Source: Lachnospiraceae bacterium UBA3774
Lineage (GTDB): Bacteria; Bacillota; Clostridia; Lachnospirales; Lachnospiraceae
Assembly (NCBI GenBank): GCA_002369255.1
Contig: DFFO01000105.1
Location: 1-7,449 of the forward strand
DNA: 7,449 bases
Direction of reading: 5' to 3'
In this document: positions 1 through 5,714 of the stretch, piece after piece
How positions within the stretch are numbered: position 1 is the first letter of the stretch
Layout of the letters: each line of letters begins with the position of its first letter
Position numbers and translations under genes: made by a program
Notes under the pieces: generated by a model
What the model saw: the letters and a program-made list of their open reading frames with translations, nothing else
What the model was told of the DNA's origin: nothing
Database searches by the model: none

Positions 1-799
1 AGGCCCAGATAAATCCGCCCTTTGAACGGATAACGCGGGCTACGATATCATCTATAAGGGTATAGAAGTAAGTAATGCCGGCCGCTTCGAATTTTTCTTT
101 GTATTCGGTATCATATACTTCCTGGAACAGGTCGCGGAAGCGTCCGTCATATTTCTTTGAAATGGTGTCCTTGGAAGCGAACCATACGTCCTGCTTCGTA
201 TCAAGGGCGAAATTGAAGCAGCTGCGTGCGAAACTGCTGATGGATTTGTCGAGGTTGTGCATACCCTGGATAACGCCCGGGCCCTTGAACTCATGAATGG
301 TCTGACGGGTAACGGTGCCGTCTTCCGCTGTGAAAACGAGCTCGGCAAGACCGGGTCCGTCGATCTTCATCTCGGTGTTTTTGTAAACGTCGCCGTATGC
401 GTGACGGGCGATAGTGATGGGTTTTTCCCAGGTAGGAACGTAGGGAGGAATGCTCTTAAGCATAATAGGAGCGCGGAATACCGTACCGTCCATGATGGAA
501 CGGATAGTACCGTTCGGGCTCTTGTACATAGCCTTGAGGTTGTATTCTTTTACACGCGCGTCGTTGGGAGTAATGGTGGCGCATTTTACGCCTACTCCAT
601 ACTTGTTGCAAGCTTCCGCCGCTTCAAAAGTAACTTTGTCGTCGGTCTCGTCGCGATATTTCAGTCCGAGGTCGTAGTACTCTGTTTTAAGATCAATAAA
701 CGGTAAAAGCAATTCGTCTTTGATATACTGCCAGAGTATTCTGGTCATCTCATCACCATCCATCTCAACAAGTGGCGTCTTCATTTGAATTTTGCTCAT
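1..799 (-). CDS. icd: NADP-type isocitrate dehydrogenase, N-terminal 266 residues (gene runs off left edge)
   Basis: Cytosolic enzyme that oxidises and decarboxylates isocitrate to 2-oxoglutarate, linking the citrate branch of the TCA cycle to glutamate synthesis. I translated the open frame from the ATG at 797-799. It begins MSKIQMKTPLVEMDGDEMTR and follows the homodimeric eukaryote-like family almost without gaps. KCATITP (72-78), SPNGTIR (94-100), FRAPI (108-112) and ARHAYGD (131-137) put the isocitrate-binding S94, N96, R100, R109 and R132 at the same numbers as in human IDH1. A lysine in the SKDTI segment (residue 210) and the LIDD aspartates (250-251) match the catalytic lysine and first metal ligand. 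The frame is open to the edge after GGFIWA. The rest of the metal site and the coenzyme-specificity loop lie outside, so NADP use is inferred from family. GGGAGG at 808-813 is 8 bases before the start. The gene follows the 6S RNA directly. Confidence 0.95.
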   Translation of the reverse strand, partial: MSKIQMKTPLVEMDGDEMTRILWQYIKDELLLPFIDLKTEYYDLGLKYRDETDDKVTFEAAEACNKYGVGVKCATITPNDARVKEYNLKAMYKSPNGTIRSIMDGTVFRAPIMLKSIPPYVPTWEKPITIARHAYGDVYKNTEMKIDGPGLAELVFTAEDGTVTRQTIHEFKGPGVIQGMHNLDKSISSFARSCFNFALDTKQDVWFASKDTISKKYDGRFRDLFQEVYDTEYKEKFEAAGITYFYTLIDDIVARVIRSKGGFIWA

Positions 800-807
800 T
801 TGGTTTT

Positions 808-813
808 CCTCCC
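808..813 (-). promoter_or_regulatory. Ribosome binding site of icd
   Basis: GGGAGG on the minus strand, 8 bases before the ATG at 797-799. It sits only about 10-15 bases beyond the predicted 3' end of the 6S RNA, which leaves almost no room for a separate icd promoter or terminator. Confidence 0.85.
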
Positions 814-822
814 TTTAAAATA

Positions 823-1017
823 AATAACCCCAAAGTGCCGGACTGATGTTTTTTGACGCCTAGCTAATGCCAGGTGGGTAATCGCAGCCGGCGAATCTGC
901 CTTCCACTTAAAAAATGAGGCGTGACATATCGCTGACGATATAGAAATCCCTTATGTCAAGATGTAGGTTCAAAAATAAAACAGCTTTTCGAACACCCCA
1001 GGGCGTTTGTTCTTTTT
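823..1017 (-). ncRNA. ssrS: 6S RNA
   Basis: 6S RNA binds the housekeeping RNA polymerase holoenzyme by imitating an open promoter and lowers transcription when nutrients are short. Seen in the sequence: a roughly 195-base transcript unit preceded by a sigma-A promoter. Its ends pair in a 10-bp closing stem, CCCTGGGGTG (994-1003) with CACTTTGGGG (828-837), using G-U pairs. Inside lie the segment TTTTTGAACCTACATC, a hairpin ATATCG-TCAG-CGATAT, and near the 3' side CACCTGGC-ATTA-GCTAGG followed by CAAAAAACATC. From memory, these segments and their order fit 6S RNAs of Clostridia. Long closing stem, large internal bulge and terminal hairpin fit the family architecture. Ends are approximate: the 5' end is placed 7 bases after the -10 box, the 3' end just after the closing stem. 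A cis-regulatory leader for icd is the main alternative. Confidence 0.85.
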
Positions 1018-1023
1018 GAGGTC

Positions 1024-1052
1024 ATTATATATTATCGCATGGCATAATTCAA
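1024..1052 (-). promoter_or_regulatory. Sigma-A promoter of the 6S RNA (and possibly icd)
   Basis: Minus-strand TTGAAT (-35, 1047-1052), a 17-base spacer and a perfect TATAAT (-10, 1024-1029). Predicted transcription start is around 1017 in CTCAAAAAG. This is the only convincing promoter seen upstream of icd. Confidence 0.85.
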
Positions 1053-1068
1053 GTGAGGAAAATAAAGA

Positions 1069-1092
1069 AAATCGGGGCTTTTGCCCCGATTT
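1069..1092 (-). terminator. Rho-independent terminator of the transporter operon
   Basis: A perfect 10-bp stem AAATCGGGGC / GCCCCGATTT with a four-base loop (1079-1082). Read leftward it is followed by TTTTCTTTATTTT, a good U-rich tail. It lies 44 bases beyond the stop of the exported-protein gene and 17 bases before the -35 box of the 6S promoter. On the plus strand the tail is poorer and no gene needs it. Confidence 0.88.
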
Positions 1093-1136
1093 CTTATGTT
1101 TGCAAAAATGATTTGTTAACTATCAAAATCGTTCTT

Positions 1137-2780
1137 TTATTTTCCGATAGAAGCGCTCCTTATCACATACTTTGTCTGCTCTGTTTCTTTTGATATCTCA
1201 ACGAGTTTTGCAAATCTTTCTGCGGCGTCTGCGAGTTTTTCATCGAAAACTTCCGTGATCTTCGAAATACCCTCCGAGTCGAAACGGTCTATTCCGTCGG
1301 AAAGCTCCTTTGCTCCTTCAGAAATCCGTCCCGTTCCGTCGGTAAGTTCTTTTGCTCCTTGCTTTATCTTTGAGGCTCCCTTTGCCGCCGCGTCAACTCC
1401 GGCGGTATAATCTTTTATTCCGCGATAGAATGCATTGTAGCTGTCAAGCTGCGTCTTTGCGGCGATGACGGACTTTGCTCCCTGCGCTGCGGCCGAGAGC
1501 TTTGCACTGACCTCGTCTGAAGCCATGTTTTCCGCGATAAGCTTTTCTTTTTGAGCTTTTACGTTTTCTTCTATCATGCCCTTTATCTCATCGCTTTCCA
1601 GCATCGCCTCCGCAAGTGATTCGCCTACTGATGCGATCAGCTGATTTTTTATCTCGGCTTTTACCGCGGCACGGATTTCTTCTTCACGGCTTGAAACGGC
1701 TGCTGTGACGGTTTTTAGCGCCTGTGCGTAAACCTTTTCGGAATCAAGCGTATCTATAATACCGTTTAAAACGTCCGCATAGTTTGACACGGTAAGCTTC
1801 GGCGCGTCGATTCCGCCTGCGGCAAGCTGCGCATTTACCGTAGAAAGCAGTGAATTAAATACCTGTTTTGCCCCGCTGCGAAGAGAATCGCTGTTTCCGG
1901 AAAGAGTGCCAAGACCCCCCGAAAGTTCTTTTATTCCGCTGTAAAGCTCTCCGGTTCCGTTATCCAGCGTTTCCGCGCCTTTTGAAAGCTCCTTTGATCC
2001 GTTTTTCAGCTTTTCCATCGCATCTTTTAAATCGTCGATACCGTTGCCGAGTTTTTTCAGATCGTCAAGGCTGTCCGTGTCAAAATCTTCAAGCGAGACC
2101 GGGATTACAACCGACATTGTCATTTCAAGTTCAAAATCGTCAGCTTTAGCCGTTATTTCAATATAATCAGGAAGATCCGATACAAGCTCCAGCTCTCCCT
2201 TTGGATCGATATCTTCCTTTATTCCGGGAAGCGCTATCCCGCCTACTATCGTGCGGCTTCCGTCGTCGGCTATCCTGCCGTTTACTACTTCTACGCTGGA
2301 AAAATGTTCATTGTCCAGAATAAGTCCGGAAACGACGGCAAAAGGTACCGTAAACTCTTCTTCCTTTCCGTCTATTCTGACGGTTTTCTTTTCGTTGCAG
2401 GTATAATCAAATCGGATAGTCACGTCTCCGGATACTCCGGCCATATCTTCCGGCGCAGTCACGGCGCCATTTAGCAGGTAGGTGACTTTTACGTCAACCG
2501 GTCTGACAAACGAGCCTGCGTCCTTTTCTTCCATTTCGTTTCCATCCGAAAGAATAACTTTTTGCGGTGTGCCCGCCGCGTCTGTGATCACATACGCGAT
2601 CTGCCCGCCAAGCAAATTTTCGCTGTTTTTTTCGGTAAGCGCGCTCGCGATCTTGCCGACAGCGCTGTCGGCTTCCTGCTTTTCTTCTTCACCGAAAACC
2701 GGCTTGTCTGCTCCCGTCAGCCCAAAGAGCATTGACGCGCAAAGAACAAGTCCCAAAATTCTGATAATACGTTTTTTCAT
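1137..2780 (-). CDS. Exported protein with Leu-x-x-Gly heptad repeats (YhgE/EsaA-like repeat type), partner of MMPL transporter
   Basis: A 547-residue protein with a signal peptide: MKKR, hydrophobic stretch to about residue 22, plausible cleavage after A24. Residues about 30-230 look like a beta-rich extracellular domain with no motif I can name. From about 240 the protein becomes helical. Block 1 (258-303) repeats Leu-x-x-Gly every seven residues (LKNG, LSKG, LDNG and so on). A charged, probably coiled-coil region follows (about 345-445). Block 2 (about 452-497) repeats the pattern (IKQG, LTDG, ISEG, LSDG). This heptad pattern is known from YhgE/Pip and EsaA-type membrane proteins and from some Gram-positive MMPL loops. 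Unlike YhgE, no C-terminal membrane segment is present, and none is hidden in the bases after the stop. Cys14 is not in a proper lipobox. GGAGG at 2789-2793 sets the start. It is co-transcribed with the MMPL gene 14 bases upstream. A role as exported adaptor or stalk is inferred. Confidence 0.85.
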   Translation of the reverse strand: MKKRIIRILGLVLCASMLFGLTGADKPVFGEEEKQEADSAVGKIASALTEKNSENLLGGQIAYVITDAAGTPQKVILSDGNEMEEKDAGSFVRPVDVKVTYLLNGAVTAPEDMAGVSGDVTIRFDYTCNEKKTVRIDGKEEEFTVPFAVVSGLILDNEHFSSVEVVNGRIADDGSRTIVGGIALPGIKEDIDPKGELELVSDLPDYIEITAKADDFELEMTMSVVIPVSLEDFDTDSLDDLKKLGNGIDDLKDAMEKLKNGSKELSKGAETLDNGTGELYSGIKELSGGLGTLSGNSDSLRSGAKQVFNSLLSTVNAQLAAGGIDAPKLTVSNYADVLNGIIDTLDSEKVYAQALKTVTAAVSSREEEIRAAVKAEIKNQLIASVGESLAEAMLESDEIKGMIEENVKAQKEKLIAENMASDEVSAKLSAAAQGAKSVIAAKTQLDSYNAFYRGIKDYTAGVDAAAKGASKIKQGAKELTDGTGRISEGAKELSDGIDRFDSEGISKITEVFDEKLADAAERFAKLVEISKETEQTKYVIRSASIGK

Positions 2781-2794
2781 ATCTTAAGCCTCCA

Positions 2795-4879
2795 TTACTT
2801 ACAGTTTTTCATGCCGAGCGTTGTTTTCTTTATCAGGCCGTCAAACAGCATCAAAAGCGACGGCAGTACGAATATTACAAGCAGCATTGAAATGATCGCG
2901 CCTCTTGCAAGAAGCATACACATCGAACCTATCATATCTATGCTGGTATAAACATATACGCCGATAGTCGCCGCGAAAAGTCCGAATCCCGAAACGAGGA
3001 TCGACGGAATCGAAGCGCGAAGCGCCGCCTTTACCGCTTCTGCTTTGCTCTTTGAAGGTGCGTTGTCATAGCCGATTCTTTCGGTCTTGTATCTTGTCGT
3101 CAGCAGGATCGCGTAATCTACTGTCGCGCCGAGCTGAATCGTCGAAATGCAAATCGGGGTAATGAAAGGAAGATTTTCTCCCATATAATAAGGAATACCG
3201 AGATTTATGAATATTCCGACTTCGATGAGGGCGATAAGGATAAAAGGCATCGACAGACTTCTTTCCACAAAGAAAATGATAAGGAATACAAATATGATGC
3301 TCACCCAGGTAACTACCTGAAAATCGGTATTTGTGACACGGATAAGGTCCTGCGTGCAGGCCGCTTCTCCGATCAGCATTCCCTGCTCGTCGTAGCTTTT
3401 GAGAATGCCGTTTATCTCATCTATCTGCTTTGCGATCTCATCGGTGGCGATCCCGTATTCCGAAGAGACAAGCAGCAGCCTCCAGTTTTCTGTCTGCAGC
3501 TTGGAAGTGAGGTTTTCTGGAAGTATGTCGGAGGGTATCCGCTCTCCGAGAACGCTCTCCATGCCAAGAACCGCCTTTACGCCCGGAACTGCTTCGAGTT
3601 TTTTGTTCATTTCGCGCACGGTATCCGAAGGAATATCGGAGCGGACAAGTATCATCTGGACGTTATTCAAATCGAACTCTTCCTGAAGCTTTTTATTTGC
3701 AACACGAAAGTCCATATCTTCGGGAAGGCTGTCCGCTATTGTATAGTACGTATTGTTATTCGTTTCATTGTATCCGTGGATCGCGGGAACAACAGCCAGC
3801 GCGAAGATCACAAGAAATACCGGGAAGATCCTGATTATGCCGCCTGCAAGCTTTTCGCAGTCGGGGATAAGGCTTTTGTGCCTTGTCATCTGAAGCGGCT
3901 TGTCCAAAACCAGTATCAGCGCGGGAAGCACGGTAACAGAGCCGAGCACGCCGAACGCGACGCCTTTTGCCATAACTATTCCAAGATCTGCGCCGAGCGT
4001 ATAGCTCATGAAGCACAGCGCAATAAATCCGGCGATGGTAGTTACCGAAGATCCGACGACTGAGGTCAGCGTATCTCTAATGGCAAGAGGCATTGCGGTT
4101 TTTCCGTCGGCGCCGCTCTTTCTGTGTTCATTATAGCTGTGCCACAGGAAAATACTGTAATCCATTGTAACGGCAAGCTGCAACACCGCCGCGAGCGCCT
4201 TTGTTATATAGGAAGTTTCTCCGAGAAAATAGTTTGTTCCCATGTTTACAAGTATCATACTTCCGATGCTTGCAAGGAAGACAAAGGGGACGAGCCACGA
4301 ATCAAGAAGCAGCATCATTGCAAAAAGCGCCAGCACGACGGCAATCCCGACGTAGATCGCCTCTTCTCTTTCGCACAGTTCTTTCAGATCCGCAACCATA
4401 GCGCTCATTCCGGAAACAAAGACCTGTTCGTTTCCGAGCTGCCTTATTTCGCCTATCGCTTTTATTGTGTCGTCGGACGAAGTGCTCCCGTCAAAAAATA
4501 CCGCCATTACCGTAGAATCGCCGTTATTAAAGGCTTCGTACAGACTGTCCGGCAGTATTTCGATCGGGACGTCGATATCCGCGATCGTGTCATACCAAAC
4601 GACGGACTGAACATGCTCGACGTTTTCTATCTGTTTCTTTAATCCGGCGGTTTCCTTTTGATCCATGCCGGAAACGATAACCATGGAGAAAGCGCCTTTT
4701 CCGAATTCGTCAAGCAAAATGTCCTGTCCTTTGACGGTCTCGAATTCTTTCGGCAGATAAGTCAGCATATCAAAGTTTATGCGGGTGTTTATCATGCCGA
4801 TGACCGAAATCGCGCAAAGGGCAAGAGTGATTACGAGAATAGCAAGTCTCGATCTTACTACAAGTTTTCCGAACTTCAT
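2795..4879 (-). CDS. MMPL/RND-superfamily transporter
   Basis: A 694-residue polytopic membrane protein, probably a proton-driven exporter of a hydrophobic or lipid-like compound. It shows the doubled RND plan: TM1 (about 12-30), an outside loop (31-172), TM2-6 (about 173-327), then TM7 (about 346-368), a second loop (369-520) and TM8-12 (about 520-680). Each half carries the Asp-Tyr pair expected in TM4 and TM10 of MmpL3-type proteins: D240-Y241 in VTMDYSIFL and D588-Y589 in ATVDYAILL. These form the proton-relay pairs in the family. Length is short for MMPL because the outside loops are compact and lack heptad repeats. AAGGAG at 4887-4892 is 7 bases before the ATG. It is the first gene of a two-gene operon, with a TetR gene divergent, so repression by that regulator is likely. 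The substrate is unknown; lipid, siderophore or drug export are all possible. Confidence 0.93.
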   Translation of the reverse strand: MKFGKLVVRSRLAILVITLALCAISVIGMINTRINFDMLTYLPKEFETVKGQDILLDEFGKGAFSMVIVSGMDQKETAGLKKQIENVEHVQSVVWYDTIADIDVPIEILPDSLYEAFNNGDSTVMAVFFDGSTSSDDTIKAIGEIRQLGNEQVFVSGMSAMVADLKELCEREEAIYVGIAVVLALFAMMLLLDSWLVPFVFLASIGSMILVNMGTNYFLGETSYITKALAAVLQLAVTMDYSIFLWHSYNEHRKSGADGKTAMPLAIRDTLTSVVGSSVTTIAGFIALCFMSYTLGADLGIVMAKGVAFGVLGSVTVLPALILVLDKPLQMTRHKSLIPDCEKLAGGIIRIFPVFLVIFALAVVPAIHGYNETNNNTYYTIADSLPEDMDFRVANKKLQEEFDLNNVQMILVRSDIPSDTVREMNKKLEAVPGVKAVLGMESVLGERIPSDILPENLTSKLQTENWRLLLVSSEYGIATDEIAKQIDEINGILKSYDEQGMLIGEAACTQDLIRVTNTDFQVVTWVSIIFVFLIIFFVERSLSMPFILIALIEVGIFINLGIPYYMGENLPFITPICISTIQLGATVDYAILLTTRYKTERIGYDNAPSKSKAEAVKAALRASIPSILVSGFGLFAATIGVYVYTSIDMIGSMCMLLARGAIISMLLVIFVLPSLLMLFDGLIKKTTLGMKNCK

Positions 4880-4904
4880 AAATAAACTCCTTTTTTGAAA
4901 CCTA

Positions 4905-4933
4905 TTGTATTTTAGCGGATCTGATCGTATAAT
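4905..4933 (+). promoter_or_regulatory. Sigma-A promoter of the tetR-family gene
   Basis: TTGTAT (-35, 4905-4910), a 17-base spacer and a perfect TATAAT (-10, 4928-4933). The predicted start near 4940 gives a leader of about 70 bases. It lies within the 130-base divergent region, with its -35 box only 26 bases from the start codon of the transporter gene, so a repressor bound here could affect both directions. Confidence 0.75.
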
Positions 4934-4945
4934 GAATAAGCAATT

Positions 4946-4980
4946 TTAGACGAGTGCCCAAATTTTATGCATTTGTCTGA
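4946..4980. promoter_or_regulatory. Candidate operator: nested imperfect inverted repeat between tetR and MMPL genes
   Basis: Outer arms TTAGAC (4946-4951) and GTCTGA (4975-4980) are inverted with one wobble position. Inside, CAAAT (4959-4963) and ATTTG (4971-4975) form a second inverted pair, but the two dyads are not concentric. TetR-family operators are usually 15-30-bp dyads in such divergent regions. The position just after the tetR promoter start fits, but the symmetry is modest. Confidence 0.3.
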
Positions 4981-4997
4981 AATTGTTGAATGACAAC

Positions 4998-5002
4998 GGA
5001 GG
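4998..5002 (+). promoter_or_regulatory. Ribosome binding site that fixes the tetR start at 5010
   Basis: GGAGG lies 7 bases before the ATG at 5010-5012. A longer in-frame reading from the TTG at 4983 would place this site inside the coding region and has no Shine-Dalgarno sequence of its own, so the shorter start is preferred. Confidence 0.85.
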
Positions 5003-5009
5003 TTTCATT

Positions 5010-5567
5010 ATGTCAGACATCACAAAAAAAGCAATAAAAGCGTCTTTTTTGAACCTGCTCGATAAAATGCCGCTATCTGAGATCACGGTAAAAAAACTCT
5101 CCTGCGAATGCGGTATCAATCGCAATACTTTTTATTATCACTACGAAGATATTCCTTCATTAATAGAAGAGATCATCGCAGAGGAGCTTGCCGCGGTTTT
5201 CCCTGAAAAATACTCTGCGGACTCGCTTGAAACGGGAATTTTTTCCGTCGTGGACTATGCTCTCAAAAACAAGAGAGCTCTGTATCACATCTATAATTCG
5301 GTAAACAGAAGCATTTTCGAAGATTACCTGCGGAAGTATTCCGACAATATTATTATGGATTATTTAAAACCGGAATTTGAAAGATACAATATTTCCGCTG
5401 AAAACAGAGAACTTGTGCTGACGCTGATAAGGAGCCTGATATCCGGGCTTACTTTCGATTTCATAAATTCCGGGATGAGTGAAAAATCCGCCGCCGACAT
5501 CCACAAAATCTTTATTTTACTGCACGGAATGCTAAGCGAAGTTCTGACCGGATGCGACAAGCTGTAA
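5010..5567 (+). CDS. TetR/AcrR-family transcriptional regulator
   Basis: A 185-residue DNA-binding regulator, probably a dimeric repressor released by a ligand. The N-terminal domain (about 3-55) has the TetR fold: a first helix TKKAIKASFLNLL, then ITVKKLSCECGINRNTFYYHY (25-45), where the helix-turn-helix spans about 25-46 and NRNTFYYHY is the recognition-helix signature. The C-terminal part (about 60-185) is helical, with ISGLTFDFINSG and a final amphipathic helix. It resembles the short regulators related to the DhaS type, though there is no dha operon here. The ligand cannot be told. The gene is divergent from the MMPL operon, which is the usual arrangement for a TetR repressor of an efflux system, and autoregulation is also likely. 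Start chosen at 5010 because of GGAGG 7 bases upstream. Confidence 0.9.
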   Translation: MSDITKKAIKASFLNLLDKMPLSEITVKKLSCECGINRNTFYYHYEDIPSLIEEIIAEELAAVFPEKYSADSLETGIFSVVDYALKNKRALYHIYNSVNRSIFEDYLRKYSDNIIMDYLKPEFERYNISAENRELVLTLIRSLISGLTFDFINSGMSEKSAADIHKIFILLHGMLSEVLTGCDKL

Positions 5568-5580
5568 AGCCTCTTAAACC

Positions 5581-5635
5581 CGGGCGGCAAACCGACTGCC
5601 TAAGCGTTTTTTTGCCTTGCAAGGCGGGCGGCAAA
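5581..5635 (+). repeat. Two copies of an 11-base direct repeat around a T run and palindrome
   Basis: CGGGCGGCAAA occurs exactly at 5581-5591 and 5625-5635, 44 bases apart start to start. Between them are seven T (5607-5613) and the perfect palindrome GCCTTGCAAGGC (5614-5625). The intervening TTTTTGCC (5609-5616) can pair with GGCAAAAA (5630-5637), and its inner TTTGCC (5611-5616) can pair with GGCAAA in the first copy (5586-5591). Confidence 0.8.
5582..5613 (+). terminator. Probable terminator of the tetR-family gene
   Basis: GGGCGG (5582-5587) pairs with CTGCCT (5596-5601), including two G-U pairs, with an 8-base loop. A run of seven T follows after five bases. It begins 14 bases after the TAA of the regulator gene. 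The weak stem and the gap before the T run keep confidence moderate. Confidence 0.45.
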
Positions 5636-5642
5636 AATAATT

Positions 5643-5658
5643 CACTTTACCACTTTAC
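5643..5658 (+). repeat. Tandem repeat CACTTTAC x2 over the -35 box of the antiporter promoter
   Basis: CACTTTAC occurs twice head to tail (5643-5650 and 5651-5658). The second copy overlaps the -35 hexamer TTTACA at 5654-5659, so it may be a regulator binding site rather than a chance duplication. Confidence 0.6.
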
Positions 5659-5682
5659 AAAGCTAAATTTTGCTGATATAAT
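5654..5682 (+). promoter_or_regulatory. Sigma-A promoter of the NhaC-family gene
   Basis: TTTACA (-35, 5654-5659), a 17-base spacer and a perfect TATAAT (-10, 5677-5682). The predicted start near 5688-5689 leaves a leader of only about 27 bases, too short for a riboswitch. Confidence 0.85.
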
Positions 5683-5686
5683 CAGC
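5672..5686. promoter_or_regulatory. Candidate operator: palindrome centred on the -10 region of the antiporter promoter
   Basis: GCTGAT-ATA-ATCAGC is a perfect 15-base inverted repeat that covers the whole -10 hexamer. ATCAG recurs at 5691-5695, exactly 10 bases after the ATCAG at 5681-5685, i.e. on the same helix face. A protein bound here would block RNA polymerase. Confidence 0.5.
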
Positions 5687-5714
5687 CATTATCAGAAAGG
5701 AAAGGAGTATCAAT

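Noticed and set aside
257..706. Open frame of 149 codons on the plus strand
   Set aside because: It lies opposite the conserved isocitrate dehydrogenase frame, which is open without a break to the window edge and matches the family residue by residue.
941..970. Exact TTGACA inside the 6S RNA as a -35 box for a separate icd promoter
   Set aside because: No acceptable -10 hexamer occurs 16-18 bases downstream, and the segment is part of the RNA structure.
2728..2745. Cys14 of the exported protein as a lipoprotein cleavage site
   Set aside because: The preceding residues are LVL, so the small residue needed just before the lipid-modified Cys is missing; the Cys also lies inside the hydrophobic core.
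4124..4642. Open frame of 172 codons on the plus strand inside the MMPL gene
   Set aside because: It is antisense to a clear 694-residue transporter, has no Shine-Dalgarno site, and its protein is an unpatterned Arg/His/Cys-rich chain with no recognisable domain.
4897..5006. Inverted pair GAAACCT (4897-4903) and AGGTTTC (5000-5006) flanking the divergent region
   Set aside because: Only seven bases at nearly 100 bases distance; the second copy is part of the Shine-Dalgarno region, so chance is an adequate explanation.
4983..5009. Upstream TTG start for the TetR-family gene
   Set aside because: The extra residues would be encoded by the ribosome binding site region; GGAGG is placed correctly for the ATG at 5010.
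4880..5009. Minus-strand promoter for the MMPL operon, such as TTCAAC with TAAAAT or TACAAT boxes
   Set aside because: Each candidate matches the -35 consensus in three positions or fewer, so none could be called with confidence.
5688..5714. Riboswitch (for example sodium or fluoride type) before the antiporter gene
   Set aside because: The predicted transcript start leaves a leader of about 27 bases, too short for any known riboswitch, and no matching conserved core is seen.
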